64,000 nt of DNA from Xenorhabdus ishibashii. GTDB taxonomy: Bacteria; Pseudomonadota; Gammaproteobacteria; Enterobacterales; Enterobacteriaceae. Positions 25,583 through 38,471 of the stretch are shown here, piece after piece. A program made the position numbers and the translations under genes. The DNA is taken from assembly GCF_002632755.1 (NCBI RefSeq), contig NZ_NJAK01000001.1:1922001-1986000 (forward strand). Direction: 5' to 3'. Each line of letters opens with the position of its first letter. Positions within the stretch are counted from its first letter, which is position 1. Below the pieces are notes generated by a model that had not been told where the DNA came from, did no database searches, and worked only from the letters and a program-made list of their open reading frames with translations.

Positions 25583-26572
25583 GTGACGGAACCGAAGGCT
25601 TTTAATTTCCAAAATATTACGCCAGATTTAATCATGGATGCATTGGGGCAATCTGGCCTGTACCTTGATTCTGGTCTAACCGAACTGAATAGCTATGAGA
25701 ATCGGGTATATCAGTTCATGGATGAAAACCGCAAACGCTATGTTGTGAAATTCTATCGCCCCCTGCGCTGGAGCCAGCAGCAAATTCAGGAGGAACATGA
25801 TTTTGCAAATGAATTGCAACAGGCTGATTTGCCCGTGGCAACACCGTTGATGTTTGATGGGCAAACGGTGCTGAATTATGGGGGTTTCTTTTTTGCCATT
25901 TTTCCCAGTGTGGGAGGGCGTCAGTACGAATCAGATAGTTTTGACCAATTGGAAGATGTTGGGCGCTTGCTGGGAAGAATGCATCAAATTGGGGCAAAAA
26001 AAATATTTTCTGCTCGTCCCACTCTTAACCTGAATGAATATTTATATCAGCCGTATCAATATTTGGCTGAATGTGAACTCATTCCCGCCCGACATAAACA
26101 GAATTTTCTGGCTGCACTAGATGAATTGAATCAGACAGTGGCAAGCCAATGGCATGATAACTGGCAGGTATTGCGGCTGCATGGTGATTGCCATGCTGGT
26201 AATATCTTGTGGCGTGATGAAGCATGGTTTGTGGATCTTGATGATGCCCGCAATGGTCCCGCTATTCAGGATTTGTGGATGTTGCTCAATGGCTCACGGC
26301 AAGAAAGATTGATCCAATTGGATATCTTGCTTGAGTCGTATGATCAGTTTATGGCATTTGATCCCAAGACATTGGCATTAATAGAGCCTCTGCGTGCGAT
26401 GCGAATGGTCTATTATTTAGCCTGGGTTGCTCGTCGTTGGCAAGATCCGGCTTTTCCAAAAGCGTTTCCGTGGATGGCTGATAGTGATTTTTGGCATAAG
26501 CAAGTAAGTCTTTTTTCTGAACAAGTCCGGCTGTTACAGGAGCCACCTTTACAGCTCAACCCGATGTATTAA
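25583..26572 (+). CDS. srkA: Stress response kinase A (YihE/RdoA)
   Basis: The 329-residue protein kinase-like (choline/aminoglycoside kinase fold) protein carries the catalytic loop LRLHGDCHAGNILW and the metal-binding FVDLDDARNGPAIQDLW. SrkA limits stress-induced cell death linked to the MazEF and Cpx pathways in E. coli. The start is GTG 25583 with GAAGAGAG upstream. dsbA follows after 17 bases; the two are co-transcribed in E. coli. Confidence 0.95.
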   Translation: MTEPKAFNFQNITPDLIMDALGQSGLYLDSGLTELNSYENRVYQFMDENRKRYVVKFYRPLRWSQQQIQEEHDFANELQQADLPVATPLMFDGQTVLNYGGFFFAIFPSVGGRQYESDSFDQLEDVGRLLGRMHQIGAKKIFSARPTLNLNEYLYQPYQYLAECELIPARHKQNFLAALDELNQTVASQWHDNWQVLRLHGDCHAGNILWRDEAWFVDLDDARNGPAIQDLWMLLNGSRQERLIQLDILLESYDQFMAFDPKTLALIEPLRAMRMVYYLAWVARRWQDPAFPKAFPWMADSDFWHKQVSLFSEQVRLLQEPPLQLNPMY

Positions 26573-26589
26573 TTTTTTTGGAGACCATT

Positions 26590-27213
26590 ATGAAGAAATT
26601 TTGGCTAGCGCTGGTGGGAGCGTTCATGGCATTTAATGCATCCGCTTCCGGTTTTTCTGAAGGCAAACAGTATACCGAATTAAGAGATCCGGTTGCGAAT
26701 CAGCCTCAGGTGGTGGAATTTTTCTCTTTTTATTGTCCTCACTGCTATCAGTTTGAAAATATTTATCATGTTCCTGCCACTGTTGAGAAAAACCTGCCGG
26801 CAGGTGTGAGCCATGAACGTTATCATGTGGATTTTCTGGGACCTTTGGGGAAAGCATTGACCGATGCCTGGGCCGTCGCCATTGTCATGAAGATCGAAGA
26901 TAAAGTCACGCCTATTTTGTTTGATGGCATTCAGAAAAGCCAGACCATCAATAGTAAGGAAGATATCCGCAATGCTTTCATCAAAGCGGGAGTATCTGGT
27001 GAAGAGTATGATGCAGCCCTGAACAGCTTTATCGTGCAGTCGGTAGCCGCTAAAGAGCGTCAGGCAGCTCAGGATTTCAACTTGCGCGGTGTTCCTGCGA
27101 TTTTTGTTAATGGTAAGTACTTGATTAACAATGGTGGAATTGACACCCGTTCAGCTTTGGACTACGCCCAGAAATTCTCTCAAGTAGTGAACTATTTGGT
27201 GAACAAAAAATAA
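26590..27213 (+). CDS. dsbA: Periplasmic thiol:disulfide oxidoreductase DsbA
   Basis: The protein has 207 residues with a signal peptide (MKKFWLALVGAFMAFNASA) and the active site CPHC in FFSFYCPHCYQF. The cis-Pro loop is seen in RGVPAIFVNGKY. DsbA introduces disulfides into exported proteins and is reoxidised by DsbB. I chose the ATG at 26590, behind TTGGAGACC. The 400 bases up to polA contain no supported gene (yihF and yihG of E. coli are absent) and include the polA promoter region. Confidence 0.96.
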   Translation: MKKFWLALVGAFMAFNASASGFSEGKQYTELRDPVANQPQVVEFFSFYCPHCYQFENIYHVPATVEKNLPAGVSHERYHVDFLGPLGKALTDAWAVAIVMKIEDKVTPILFDGIQKSQTINSKEDIRNAFIKAGVSGEEYDAALNSFIVQSVAAKERQAAQDFNLRGVPAIFVNGKYLINNGGIDTRSALDYAQKFSQVVNYLVNKK

Positions 27214-27622
27214 GTCGTAAGATAATGGTGTAAAGAAACAAAAACGCTAGTATTAATATAAAATAATCTAGGTATTGTGTCGGCCATAAGAGAGTTGGCA
27301 CAATACTTGCCAAAAAACACCTTTCATAACATAAACTCCGGTAATATCCACAAGTCAGTGATTTTAAAGCGGTTGTAATATTTATTTAATATTCCGCGTA
27401 ATTCATTGATTTTTTATCTTCTGTTATCACTCTTTGTGGGAATAAACATAAATCTGTTTTATATGCCATTTTTTTGTGCACAAAGTTATCCACAGAGTCC
27501 TTACCAGAATATTTGCCATAAAATGCAAGTTAGTACGAGAAAATTCCCGCAAAATTCGTCTAGAACGACACAGTATGGCATTCTATTCTTTATTCATCCC
27601 ACAGAACGACGAAGAAAATTTT

Positions 27623-30415
27623 ATGGCACAGATAGCAGACAATCCCCTGATTTTGGTTGATGGTTCTTCATACCTTTATCGTGCATACCATGCGTTTCCT
27701 CCACTGACAAACAGTTCGGGAGAACCGACCGGCGCCATGTATGGCGTGCTGAACATGTTGCGAAGTTTAATTATGCAGTATAAACCCAGTCATGTGGCGG
27801 TCGTGTTTGATGCCAAAGGCAAAACGTTCCGTGATGAGTTATTTGCTGAATATAAATCCCATCGGCCACCAATGCCGGATGATTTGCGTTTGCAGATTGA
27901 ACCGTTGCACAAAATGGTCAAGGCAATGGGACTGCCAATTCTGGTTGTGCCGGGGGTTGAAGCTGATGATGTTATCGGCACATTAGCCTTGCAGGCTGAA
28001 AAAGAGGGGCGTTCGGTTCTGATCAGCACTGGTGATAAAGATATGGCGCAATTGGTGACGCCAAATATCACACTAATTAATACCATGACCAACACTATTT
28101 TGGGGCCAGAAGAGGTGGAGGGAAAATATGGTATTCCTCCTGAACGGATTATCGATTTTCTCGCTCTAATGGGGGATTCTTCCGATAATATTCCGGGAGT
28201 GCCAGGGGTAGGGGAGAAAACCGCTCTGGGGCTATTACAGGGTATTGGCGGATTGAATGAGATCTATGCCCGACTTGATGACATTGCCACTCTCGGTTTC
28301 CGTGGAGCCAAGACATTGGGGGGTAAAATGGAACAGCATAAAGAAGTAGCCTATCTTTCCTACCAATTGGCAACAATCAAAACCGACGTTGAACTGGATA
28401 AGAGTTGTTTAGATCTTTCCATTGTGCCACCGGATACGGCTGAATTACTGACTCTGTTCAGTCATTATGAATTCAAACGGTGGATTAGTGACGTGCAGAA
28501 TGGCAATTGGCTGGAAGGCAATGGGAAAAAACCTGTTGCAGCCAGCGCGAAGTCAGAATCAGTGAGTGCTGTTCCAGCCGCTGCTAAAATTTCACCGGAA
28601 AATTATCAAACTATCCTTGAGCGCCAATCCCTTGATGAATGGATTAAAAAGCTGAAACAAGCTCCGGCATTCTCTTTTGATACTGAGACCGACAGTCTTG
28701 ATACCCTAACAGCCAATCTGGTGGGGATGTCTTTTGCCATTGCAGTGGGGGGATCAGAAGTTGAAGCCGCTTATTTGCCATTAGGACACGATTATCTGGA
28801 TGCGCCACAGCAATTGGATCTGCATGAGGTTCTCGCAGCATTAAAACCGCTGCTGGAAGATGCTAATCTACCTAAAATTGGTCAGAACCTGAAATTTGAT
28901 CGTGGTGTTTTGGCGCGTTATGACATTGCTTTAAATGGTATTGTTTTTGATACCATGCTGGAATCGTATGTTTTGAACAGCGTAGCAGGGCGACATGATA
29001 TGGATAGCCTTGCTGATCGTCATCTGGCCTATAAAACCACCACATTTGAAGAAATTGCGGGCAAGGGCAAAAAGCAATTAACTTTCAATCAAATCCCGCT
29101 GGAAGAAGCCGCAAAATATGCGGCAGAAGATGCGGACGTGACTTTAAGGCTGCACCAGGCTATGTACCCTCAATTAGAGGGCGCCCCAACTCTGCAAAAA
29201 GTTTTCCATAAAATCGAAATGCCACTGGTGCCGGTGTTGTCCCGTATGGAAAGAATCGGGGTGTTGATCAATGCCCAGACGTTGGCAGAACATTCAAGGG
29301 AAATCACTGCGCGTTTGGATGAGTTGGAAAAATCTGCGTATGAACTGGCAGGAGAAGAATTTAATCTGGCGTCACCAAAACAGCTACAAGTCATCTTATT
29401 TGAAAAAATGAATTTGCCTGTATTGAAGAAGACGCCAAATGGTGCACCATCAACCAATGAAGAAGTGCTGGAAGAGTTGGCAGAGCACCACGAATTGGCA
29501 AGGGTGATTTTGCAACATCGTGGTCTGGCAAAACTGAAAACCACTTACACTGATAAACTGCCTCAGATGGTGCATCCACTGACACATCGTGTTCATACCT
29601 CATATCATCAGGCGGTAACTGCGACGGGGCGCCTCTCTTCCCGTGATCCAAACTTGCAAAACATCCCTGTTCGCAATGACGAAGGGCGCCGTATCCGTCA
29701 GGCATTTGTTGCGCCGGAAGGTTACCGCATTATGGCTGCGGACTATTCACAGATTGAATTGCGTATTATGGCGCACTTATCACAGGACAAAGGCTTGTTG
29801 GAAGCCTTTGCCCAGGGTAAGGATATTCATCGTGCGACGGCTGCGGAAGTGTTTGGTGTATCATTGGAACAAGTGACCAGCGAGCAGCGTCGCAGTGCTA
29901 AGGCGATTAATTTTGGTTTGATTTACGGTATGAGTTCGTTTGGTTTATCTCGCCAATTAGGTATTCCGCGTGGTGAAGCACAGCGCTATATGGATCTCTA
30001 TTTTGAACGTTATCCGGGAGTGTTGGCTTATATGGAACGTACACGGGCGCAGGCGGCTGATCATGGATTCGTCGAAACGTTGGAAGGCCGTCGGTTGTAC
30101 CTGCCGGATATTCAATCGCGCAATGCCATGCGCCGTAAGGCGTCAGAGCGCGAAGCCATCAATGCACCTATGCAGGGGACGGCAGCGGATATCATCAAAT
30201 TAGCAATGATTGCGGTAGATAACTGGATTGTCAGTGAACAACCAAATGTACATATGATCATGCAGGTTCACGATGAACTGGTATTTGAAGTGCATGAGTC
30301 AGAGCTGGAGACAGCAGGGCAGAAAATCAGGGAGCTGATGGAACAAAGTATGCAGCTTGATGTACCGTTAAAAGTGGATATTGGAATTGGTGATAATTGG
30401 GATCAGGCTCACTGA
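27623..30415 (+). CDS. polA: DNA polymerase I
   Basis: The protein has 930 residues. The start at ATG 27623 ([20 protein letters not shown]) matches the family; the frame is open 49 codons earlier but that part is not conserved. Domains in order are the 5'-3' exonuclease (residues about 1-320), the proofreading 3'-5' exonuclease (FDTETDS) and the polymerase with motif A DYSQIELR, motif B ([16 protein letters not shown]) and motif [10 protein letters not shown]. It fills gaps in repair and Okazaki fragment processing. Confidence 0.97.
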   Translation: MAQIADNPLILVDGSSYLYRAYHAFPPLTNSSGEPTGAMYGVLNMLRSLIMQYKPSHVAVVFDAKGKTFRDELFAEYKSHRPPMPDDLRLQIEPLHKMVKAMGLPILVVPGVEADDVIGTLALQAEKEGRSVLISTGDKDMAQLVTPNITLINTMTNTILGPEEVEGKYGIPPERIIDFLALMGDSSDNIPGVPGVGEKTALGLLQGIGGLNEIYARLDDIATLGFRGAKTLGGKMEQHKEVAYLSYQLATIKTDVELDKSCLDLSIVPPDTAELLTLFSHYEFKRWISDVQNGNWLEGNGKKPVAASAKSESVSAVPAAAKISPENYQTILERQSLDEWIKKLKQAPAFSFDTETDSLDTLTANLVGMSFAIAVGGSEVEAAYLPLGHDYLDAPQQLDLHEVLAALKPLLEDANLPKIGQNLKFDRGVLARYDIALNGIVFDTMLESYVLNSVAGRHDMDSLADRHLAYKTTTFEEIAGKGKKQLTFNQIPLEEAAKYAAEDADVTLRLHQAMYPQLEGAPTLQKVFHKIEMPLVPVLSRMERIGVLINAQTLAEHSREITARLDELEKSAYELAGEEFNLASPKQLQVILFEKMNLPVLKKTPNGAPSTNEEVLEELAEHHELARVILQHRGLAKLKTTYTDKLPQMVHPLTHRVHTSYHQAVTATGRLSSRDPNLQNIPVRNDEGRRIRQAFVAPEGYRIMAADYSQIELRIMAHLSQDKGLLEAFAQGKDIHRATAAEVFGVSLEQVTSEQRRSAKAINFGLIYGMSSFGLSRQLGIPRGEAQRYMDLYFERYPGVLAYMERTRAQAADHGFVETLEGRRLYLPDIQSRNAMRRKASEREAINAPMQGTAADIIKLAMIAVDNWIVSEQPNVHMIMQVHDELVFEVHESELETAGQKIRELMEQSMQLDVPLKVDIGIGDNWDQAH

Positions 30416-30440
30416 TGTCCCTTCTATCTTAAAAATTGAA

Positions 30441-30470
30441 AAAGAGCCGCAGAAATTCGGTTCTTTTTTT
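30441..30470 (+). terminator. Rho-independent terminator of polA
   Basis: AAAGAGCCG (30441-30449) pairs with CGGTTCTTT (30458-30466), followed by a T run. It stands 26 bases after the polA stop. From here to 30727 no gene is seen; the last part holds the spf promoter (TTAAAGTTAT just upstream). Confidence 0.85.
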
Positions 30471-30727
30471 ATTGCATGTTTTTTATGGAAATGCTGCTTG
30501 TTTAATGAACTTAATTTGTCTCAATTATGCTGCGAAGAGGCGTATGACAAGAATTTAAGTTATGTTTTAGATTAGATCTAGATCTCATAAATATGTAATT
30601 AAACTACATAAACGATGACATAATAACCTGATTTGCTTAAATATTAACTGCTGAATCGAGGTAATGGGTGAAAATTAATTACAAAAAAGTCTTTTTTTGA
30701 TGAAAAGAATAGGTTAAAGTTATCGGT

Positions 30728-30837
30728 GTAGGGTACAGAGGTAAGATGTTCTATCTTTCAGACCTTTTACTTCACGTAATCGGATTTAGCTGAATATTAG
30801 CTGCCCCAGTCATCTCTTTTGACTGGGGCGTTTTTTT
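30728..30837 (+). ncRNA. spf: Spot 42 small RNA
   Basis: The sequence from GTAGGGTACAGAGGTAAGAT through TTCACGTAATCGGATT is almost identical to E. coli Spot 42, and the gene holds the same place between polA and engB. The RNA ends in a strong terminator hairpin, CCCCAGTC pairing with GACTGGGG (30804-30828), and a run of seven T. Spot 42 is an Hfq-dependent regulator that limits expression of secondary carbon metabolism genes and is repressed by CRP-cAMP in E. coli. Confidence 0.96.
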
Positions 30838-30877
30838 ATGTCCGATTTATGGAACTGTGGTAAGGCAGGGGCGGATG

Positions 30878-31501
30878 TTACTCCGCCTCAATAGCAGGCT
30901 GATTGAACCAAAGGTTGAGTTTTTGCTCTAGTTTATCGGTGCCGATTTTTTTCAGAGCGGAGAAATATTCGATCTGAATATCACCATTCAGAGAGGCCAA
31001 TTCCTGACGAACTTTCGCCAGTTGGCTTTTACGGGCACCGGAAGCCAGTTTATCGGCTTTAGTGAGCAATACCATGACGGGAACTTGCATCACGACCGCC
31101 CATTCGATCATTTGCCTATCCAGATCTTTCAACGGATGGCGAATATCCATCAAAACCACCAGCCCTAGCAAGCATTCACGTTTTTGGAGATACTCCCCCA
31201 AGGCTTTCTGCCATTTACGTTTCATCTCTTCTGGGACTTCAGCGTAACCATAGCCCGGCAAATCTACCAGACGAACACCTTCTTCTACTTCAAACAGGTT
31301 AATTAACTGGGTACGGCCAGGGGTTTTACTGGTACGCGCAAGGCTCTTCTGGCGGGTTAGTGCATTCAGGGCGCTGGATTTACCTGCATTTGACCTGCCG
31401 GCAAACGCGACCTCAATGCCCGTATCTTGAGGCAGGTGGCGAATGTCAGGTGCACTCGTGACAAAGTGGGTCATATGATAGTTGTAGTTCTTGATGGTCA
31501 A
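30878..31501 (-). CDS. engB: Ribosome biogenesis GTPase EngB (YihA/YsxC)
   Basis: The 207-residue TRAFAC-type GTPase has G1 [10 protein letters not shown]3 DLPGYG and G4 TKAD. It is needed for assembly of the large ribosomal subunit. It is convergent with spf, as in E. coli. An internal ATG at residue 10 is an alternative start. Confidence 0.96.
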   Translation of the reverse strand: MTIKNYNYHMTHFVTSAPDIRHLPQDTGIEVAFAGRSNAGKSSALNALTRQKSLARTSKTPGRTQLINLFEVEEGVRLVDLPGYGYAEVPEEMKRKWQKALGEYLQKRECLLGLVVLMDIRHPLKDLDRQMIEWAVVMQVPVMVLLTKADKLASGARKSQLAKVRQELASLNGDIQIEYFSALKKIGTDKLEQKLNLWFNQPAIEAE

Positions 31502-31642
31502 AATGGTTATCTCCCTGAGGAATACACAAAAATAGCTCGGTGATTATACCGAGAGCAACCGCTTGTGGACAGGCGTAACTTGATGAGTCTGCTTAACCTA
31601 TTAATTCAGATGATTAGATTCTTTAATTTATTCTATTTTTAC

Positions 31643-32704
31643 TTAAATTGAAGCAAGCCTATTTATAGCGATATTGACATGGCGATCTTCAAACAATGAT
31701 AGTTTCCGTGAAGCCCATTTAGCACCACCTTTCCATTGGCTCAAGCCCCTTTTAATTGATTCTATGTTGCTATCACATTTTTCTTTATATAAGAGCCAAT
31801 CGACTGTAGCCAGCAACTCCATGCCATAGGGCGACTCAAATCCTTCAATGAGCTCTGCTGTTTTTTCTAATACGGATAAGTAATCTTTAGCTTCGGTTCT
31901 CAAATAAATCTGAAGTTCTTCTTTTTTAGCATCATTAAATCGGATCACATCTAGTGGATCACTATCAGGAATACGTTTATCAGAGCAAAGGTAGCTACCA
32001 TCTAATGCATTGAGTAAATGAGTTAAGTTGTGGGCATATGGTCCATAGTTTTTCGCTTCAAACTTAAGCTTGAGAATGTCTGGAAGGCTTTGTTTTTCAA
32101 GTTCTCTAGAAAGCAGCCAAGCTAGCTTCTGAATTTCGAGTAAACTACACTCCATACCTAGTATCCAGTAACGACGAATAAGTTCTGCGATCATGGCTCG
32201 GGCAGGAGTTAATGCATCAATTCCCTTTTTTTTACTAACATTTTGGTATCTGGCAATAGGTTCGTAAATGTAGATGTTTACCTCATTTAGAGGTGATAGT
32301 GCTACTTCGATCGCTGGTTTCACGTCATCCCAGTTAAGACCACCATTACCTGCCCCTAAAGGAGGAATTGCAATAGATTTGATGTTATTTTTTACTATCC
32401 AATCTTTAAGATCGCTTAACCCTTCAACAATCCATTCCATTTTAGAAGGGGAGCGCCAGTGCTGTTTAGTTGGAAAGTTAACAATCCAGCGAGGGCGAAC
32501 AAGCTCTCCTGTTTCAGTAACAAATATTTTTCCAGTCTCAACGTCACCAGAATTACAAGCTTTTTTATACAAAGCCATGTTCAAAGGGAAACGTTCTTTG
32601 AACATTAAAGCAATTCCTTTGCCCATAACTCCTACTGTATTGACTGTGTTGACTAATGCTTCCACATCAGAGTCGAGTAAATTGCCTTTTGTATAATGAA
32701 TCAT
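31643..32704 (-). CDS. darG: DarG antitoxin: macrodomain DNA ADP-ribosylglycohydrolase
   Basis: The protein has 353 residues from the ATG at 32704 ([20 protein letters not shown]), which overlaps the darT stop by 4 bases; a longer frame reaches 32716. Residues 1 to about 155 form the macrodomain ([28 protein letters not shown]), which removes ADP-ribose from thymidine in DNA. The C-terminal half is the domain that binds DarT directly. Together with DarT it forms a toxin-antitoxin pair known to protect against phage. Confidence 0.93.
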   Translation of the reverse strand: MIHYTKGNLLDSDVEALVNTVNTVGVMGKGIALMFKERFPLNMALYKKACNSGDVETGKIFVTETGELVRPRWIVNFPTKQHWRSPSKMEWIVEGLSDLKDWIVKNNIKSIAIPPLGAGNGGLNWDDVKPAIEVALSPLNEVNIYIYEPIARYQNVSKKKGIDALTPARAMIAELIRRYWILGMECSLLEIQKLAWLLSRELEKQSLPDILKLKFEAKNYGPYAHNLTHLLNALDGSYLCSDKRIPDSDPLDVIRFNDAKKEELQIYLRTEAKDYLSVLEKTAELIEGFESPYGMELLATVDWLLYKEKCDSNIESIKRGLSQWKGGAKWASRKLSLFEDRHVNIAINRLASI

Positions 32705-33363
32705 GAAAAATACCACCCTGGTCTTGCGATCACCTGAACATTATGACCAGATTGTTTAATTAACTTTTCTAAGTATTGCTTATCTTTTTCAGAATAACAC
32801 ACGATACCAATAAGAGCCTCTACGGGGCAATAGTTATGTATAAGGGCTTCAGCTTGGTAACGCTCAAATTTTGCGGGATCATCAGGATCTCTTTTGAAAT
32901 CTTTTGATTGGATAATATCCCAGTCAATTTTGTCTAGATCTGCAACATTAGAGTAAAAATTTGACCACATGTAGTACGCGTGGCTATCAGTAAAAACAAA
33001 GGGAACATCTAATTTATTTAATTTATGCAAACTGGAAACAAGGATGATTATTTCATTATTAGGGCGTTGTTTTATTCCTCCCCAACCACTATGTATGTTC
33101 TTTAGCATAGGAGAAAAAGGTGTGAAGTAAAACGGGATATAATCATTTAGTGTTCCTCCTGGGGCAATGGGAACAGGGTGATTAGCCCTTTTCAATATGA
33201 GTTCTGGATTACCAATATCTACCCAATTATTTGATTTATTGCTACTATTTCCAGCGAAAAAACCATTTTGAAGAATCCATAATAGGTTATTTTTGTGGAT
33301 AATTCGCCAGATCAACGCTTTTTCGGGATTCAATCTTTCTTTATAGTTCATGTTAGTGACCAT
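32701..33363 (-). CDS. darT: DarT toxin: DNA thymidine ADP-ribosyltransferase
   Basis: The protein has 220 residues with the DarT pattern: [16 protein letters not shown] near the N-terminus, the NAD-binding region with [14 protein letters not shown], and RYQAEALIH containing the predicted catalytic Glu172. DarT uses NAD+ to ADP-ribosylate thymidine in single-stranded DNA, blocking replication. All key segments are present, so the toxin should be active and dependent on DarG. The start could be 33363 or the ATG at 33351. Confidence 0.92.
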   Translation of the reverse strand: MVTNMNYKERLNPEKALIWRIIHKNNLLWILQNGFFAGNSSNKSNNWVDIGNPELILKRANHPVPIAPGGTLNDYIPFYFTPFSPMLKNIHSGWGGIKQRPNNEIIILVSSLHKLNKLDVPFVFTDSHAYYMWSNFYSNVADLDKIDWDIIQSKDFKRDPDDPAKFERYQAEALIHNYCPVEALIGIVCYSEKDKQYLEKLIKQSGHNVQVIARPGWYFS

Positions 33364-33655
33364 TCTGGAAAAAATATCCGAAGGCGCAGTTTAAGAAACT
33401 GAGCTTACAGATTTTGAATTATTCTGATCATACTGTCGAGTGTTCATCAATCTTCAATTTTTATACTTTGACATGGAAAGCGTATCAATATGGGGGTTAT
33501 TCTCAAAATAACCTTTGTTTAAGTATGCGAATATAAAAGTCATATGACTCGTAAATGTAGGTAAATCGTTGGAACTTCACTCCATTGGGAATTACACTTA
33601 ATGAGTTTTGTTGTTATGAGTTTTATTGTTGACCTCAAAAATAAAGGAACCATCA

Positions 33656-34222
33656 ATGTTTAAACGTATTTTTGTGTCGCTTATGACTGCATGTGCTATC
33701 AGTGCGATAGCTGTCCCAGCATTAGCCGCTGAAACTCACGTGAAGCTGGTAACATCGGCTGGAGAAATCGAACTTGAGTTAGATGGCAATAAGGCACCAA
33801 TTACTACCAAGAATTTCGTTGAGTATGTCAATGAGGGATTTTATAACAACACTATCTTTCATCGCGTTATTCCAGGTTTTATGATCCAGGGTGGTGGCTT
33901 TACAAAAGATATGAAGCAGAAGGCCACCAAAGCACCAATCAAAAATGAAGCAGATAACGGTCTGCGTAACCTTCGTGGCACGATTGCTATGGCACGTACC
34001 GCAGATAAGGATAGCGCAACCAGCCAATTTTTTATTAACGTGACCGATAATGCTTTCCTCGATCACGGGCAGCGTGACTTCGGTTATGCAGTCTTTGGCA
34101 AAGTCGTCAAAGGCATGGATGTGGTTGATAAAATTTCTCAAGTCAAAACAGAAAATGTTGGCCCTTATCAAAATGTACCGGTAAAACCTATTGTGATCTT
34201 GTCTGCTAAGGTTGAACCTTAA
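33656..34222 (+). CDS. ppiA: Periplasmic peptidyl-prolyl cis-trans isomerase A (cyclophilin)
   Basis: The protein has 188 residues from the ATG at 33656 (AAGGA upstream), with a signal peptide ([20 protein letters not shown] then PALAAE) and a cyclophilin domain ([26 protein letters not shown]). It speeds proline isomerisation in exported proteins. In E. coli fic follows; here the 277 bases before pabA carry no gene. Confidence 0.95.
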   Translation: MFKRIFVSLMTACAISAIAVPALAAETHVKLVTSAGEIELELDGNKAPITTKNFVEYVNEGFYNNTIFHRVIPGFMIQGGGFTKDMKQKATKAPIKNEADNGLRNLRGTIAMARTADKDSATSQFFINVTDNAFLDHGQRDFGYAVFGKVVKGMDVVDKISQVKTENVGPYQNVPVKPIVILSAKVEP

Positions 34223-34499
34223 CAGCCCGGACACAGACATAATACGGTATTCGGATAATCATTAATGGTTGTTTGAGTACCGTTTTTATTCCCCTCCCCC
34301 CTTTCTACGTTGTTGCATGGTTGCTGCATGATAGTAACGCGCTCGCCGTATCACTATTTTAAACGTGCTTCTGTGGTATGATGAGTCCCCCATTGTTGTT
34401 GATACTGTTTTACCTGATTTTACTATTATACAGAATGCATAATACCCCAATGGGGTAGGGCAACTTATAAGACTATAATAATCAGTAGGATATACTCCT

Positions 34500-35075
34500 A
34501 TGTTACTAATAATAGATAATTACGATTCTTTTACATTCAATTTATATCAATATTTTTGCGAGTTAGGGGCAGAAGTTTTAGTTAAGCGTAATGATGAGAT
34601 CCAGCTTGAAGATATCGAAGATTTGGCACCTACTCATTTAGTCATTTCTCCGGGGCCTTGTACGCCGAATGAAGCAGGGATCTCGCTGGAAGCGATTTCA
34701 CATTTTGCAGGGAAAGTGCCCATCCTCGGTGTGTGCCTGGGACATCAGGCAATAGGTCAGGCTTTTGGTGCGAGCGTTGTTAAAGCTCGTGAAGTAATGC
34801 ATGGAAAAACCAGCCTGATCCACCATAGCCAGCAAGGGGTATTCAAAGGATTAGATCGTCCATTAACGGTCACGCGTTATCACTCTTTGGTCATTGCTGC
34901 AGAAACGCTTCCTGCTTCATTTGAAGTGACGGCCTGGAGTCAGCATAATGGTGACGTAGATGAAATTATGGGAATACGCCACCGTACTTTGCCACTGGAA
35001 GGCGTGCAGTTTCATCCAGAAAGTATTCTTAGTGAACAGGGACATGAATTGTTGAATAATTTCCTCAAATATTAG
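34500..35075 (+). CDS. pabA: Aminodeoxychorismate synthase glutaminase subunit PabA
   Basis: The 191-residue class I glutamine amidotransferase has the catalytic triad: Cys in [10 protein letters not shown], and His and Glu in [10 protein letters not shown]. PabA supplies ammonia to PabB to make 4-amino-4-deoxychorismate for folate. It has the usual neighbour argD. Confidence 0.95.
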   Translation: MLLIIDNYDSFTFNLYQYFCELGAEVLVKRNDEIQLEDIEDLAPTHLVISPGPCTPNEAGISLEAISHFAGKVPILGVCLGHQAIGQAFGASVVKAREVMHGKTSLIHHSQQGVFKGLDRPLTVTRYHSLVIAAETLPASFEVTAWSQHNGDVDEIMGIRHRTLPLEGVQFHPESILSEQGHELLNNFLKY

Positions 35076-35181
35076 TCAGATATCTCCACATTCCCTCATT
35101 ATGTTGTTTTTTTATTTGCCCTTAAGTGATTTTTTATTCATATTTTATGATTATTATTTCATTTGGAAATGGCAGATATAA

Positions 35182-36414
<1,233 letters not shown>

Positions 36415-36425
36415 CAGTAAATAAA

Positions 36426-36453
36426 GCCAGTGCGAAGTAACAAATACACTGGC
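36426..36453. terminator. Bidirectional terminator between argD and crp
   Basis: GCCAGTG (36426-36432) pairs with CACTGGC (36447-36453). On the minus strand the stem is followed by a T-rich stretch, so it best serves crp; it may also end argD. Confidence 0.65.
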
Positions 36454-36477
36454 TGATAGTTTCTGGTTTATCGGGAA

Positions 36478-37110
36478 TTAACGTGTCCCATAAACGACAA
36501 TGGTTTTGCCATGTGCAGAGATCAGGTTTTGATCTTCCAACATTTTCAGGATACGCCCAACCGTTTCACGCGAGCAACCCACAATCTGCCCAATTTCCTG
36601 ACGTGTGATTTTGATTTGCATACCATCAGGATGAGTCATTGCATCAGGCTGTTTGGCCAAATTGAGCAGCGTCTGGGCGATACGGCCTGTAACGTCCAGA
36701 AAAGCTAAGTTACCTACTTTTTCGGAAGTGGTTTGTAGGCGACTTGCCATCTGAGCAGATAAACGCATCAAAATATCAGGATTGACCTGAATTAACTGGC
36801 GAAATTTCTTATAAGAAATTTCAGCTACTTCACAGGCACTTTTTGCTCGCACCCATGCAGTACGCTCTTGCCCCTCTTCAAACAATCCAAGTTCACCAAT
36901 GAAATCTCCCTGATTTAAATAAGAGAGAATCATTTCCTTACCTTCTTCATCTTTTATTAGAACAGCAACCGAACCTTTAACAATGTAGTAAAGCGTTTCT
37001 GCTTTCTCGCCTTGATGAATAAGCGTGCTCTTGGATGGATATTTGTGAATATGGCAGTGTGACAAAAACCATTCAAGAGTAGGGTCTGTTTGTGGCTTGC
37101 CGAGAACCAT
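36478..37110 (-). CDS. crp: cAMP receptor protein CRP
   Basis: The protein has 210 residues, near-identical to enterobacterial CRP. The cyclic-nucleotide binding domain holds [20 protein letters not shown], and the C-terminal helix-turn-helix reads [20 protein letters not shown]. It is the global regulator of catabolic genes, including the Spot 42 gene and likely murQP in this window. In E. coli yhfK lies between argD and crp; it is absent here. Confidence 0.98.
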   Translation of the reverse strand: MVLGKPQTDPTLEWFLSHCHIHKYPSKSTLIHQGEKAETLYYIVKGSVAVLIKDEEGKEMILSYLNQGDFIGELGLFEEGQERTAWVRAKSACEVAEISYKKFRQLIQVNPDILMRLSAQMASRLQTTSEKVGNLAFLDVTGRIAQTLLNLAKQPDAMTHPDGMQIKITRQEIGQIVGCSRETVGRILKMLEDQNLISAHGKTIVVYGTR

Positions 37111-37477
37111 TCGCTTTATCCTCTGTTGTTATTTCTGCCTTTATGAGTGTGAGAAACGGTAGTTCCTCTTCAGGCTGGCTTTATAAAGTCAATAGATTAA
37201 CATATTAACCTGCTGAAAAACTGACAAGCGGGAATTTTATATGGATTATAAAGATGTCAAAATATTAGGCATATTGATCTTAATCCATATACCTTGCCAG
37301 TCCACGCTTGTAACCTTGTTTGTAACACAGGAAAGCTTTTCTGTCTTCTCCTGTATCGCTTCAGCATATTAAACTGGCTGTCAGATTACCAGAAATCAGG
37401 CAGAAGAGTTGGTTTTATTGATTTTACATTTATAAAAGGAAAAAATGTTGTCACAAAAATGGTCTGTTTATTTAAAT

Positions 37478-37510
37478 AAAACAGGTAACATTATTTTTTG
37501 TTACCTGTCT
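37478..37510 (-). terminator. Terminator of prkB
   Basis: ACAGGTAAC (37481-37489) pairs with GTTACCTGT (37500-37508); on the minus strand a T-rich run follows. Apart from this, the 425 bases between prkB and crp hold only the crp promoter region; yhfA, present here in E. coli, is missing. Confidence 0.75.
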
Positions 37511-37535
37511 TATTAAAAATTAAATGAGGATTAAA

Positions 37536-38405
37536 TTACGAAATTTTTTTGCCTTCCAGTAATTGCTTAACAAGCGGCGCCATAATTAATTCCATTGCCA
37601 GCCCCATTTTTCCACCTGGAACGACGATAGTATTTATACTGGAAATAAATGAACCCTGAAGCATAGCCAGCAAATAAGGAAAATCAATTTGAGTGAGGCC
37701 ACGGAAGCGGATCACAATAAAACTTTCGTCCAGCGAGGGAATAGACTTGGCAGAGAAGGGGTTAGAGGTATCAACGGTAGGGACACGCTGGAAATTGATA
37801 TGGGTACGTGAAAACTGAGGAGTGATATAGCGGATATAGTCATCCATTGAGCGGACAACTGAATCCATGACGGCCTCTCTGGAATGCCCACGCTCGCCGG
37901 TATCACGGATGAGTTTTTGAATCCATTCTAAGTTGACGATAGGCACAACGCCAATCAATAGATCCACATGACTGGCGACATTATGTTGTGGCGTGAGAAC
38001 ACCACCGTGCAGTCCCTCATAAAATAGGACGTCCGTATTTGATGGCAGAGGTTCCCACGGTGTGAAAGTCCCTGGTGATTGATTATAGGGGACGGCTTCA
38101 TCATAGGTATGGAGATATTTTCGGCAGCGACCATTACCCGTTTCACCATATTCAAAGAATGTCTTTTCCAACATACCGAAATCATTGGCTTCTGGCCCAA
38201 AGTAGCTGATATGTCTGCCTTGTTCTCTTGCTTTACGTATCTCGGCATCCATTTCAGGACGAGTGTAACGATGGAAACTATCCCCTTCTATCAGTGCTGC
38301 TGTTATGTCAAATTGTTGGAAAATCTTGCGGAAAGCGACACTGGTAGTGGTTGTTCCTGCTCCACTGGAACCAGTGATTGCGATGACGGGATGTTTGGCA
38401 GACAT
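37536..38405 (-). CDS. prkB: Phosphoribulokinase-like protein PrkB
   Basis: The 289-residue P-loop kinase has the nucleotide-binding ITGSSGAGTTTTS at residues 10-22 and the PRK-type segment YEGLHGGVLTP. The physiological substrate in non-autotrophic enterobacteria is not known. It lies downstream of yheU, as in E. coli. Confidence 0.94.
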   Translation of the reverse strand: MSAKHPVIAITGSSGAGTTTTSVAFRKIFQQFDITAALIEGDSFHRYTRPEMDAEIRKAREQGRHISYFGPEANDFGMLEKTFFEYGETGNGRCRKYLHTYDEAVPYNQSPGTFTPWEPLPSNTDVLFYEGLHGGVLTPQHNVASHVDLLIGVVPIVNLEWIQKLIRDTGERGHSREAVMDSVVRSMDDYIRYITPQFSRTHINFQRVPTVDTSNPFSAKSIPSLDESFIVIRFRGLTQIDFPYLLAMLQGSFISSINTIVVPGGKMGLAMELIMAPLVKQLLEGKKIS

Positions 38406-38471
38406 GAACAGACTCCTTAAGCAATAAAACTGGTGAATCAGTCAATTAGAATGAATAAAGTAAGCTGAACT

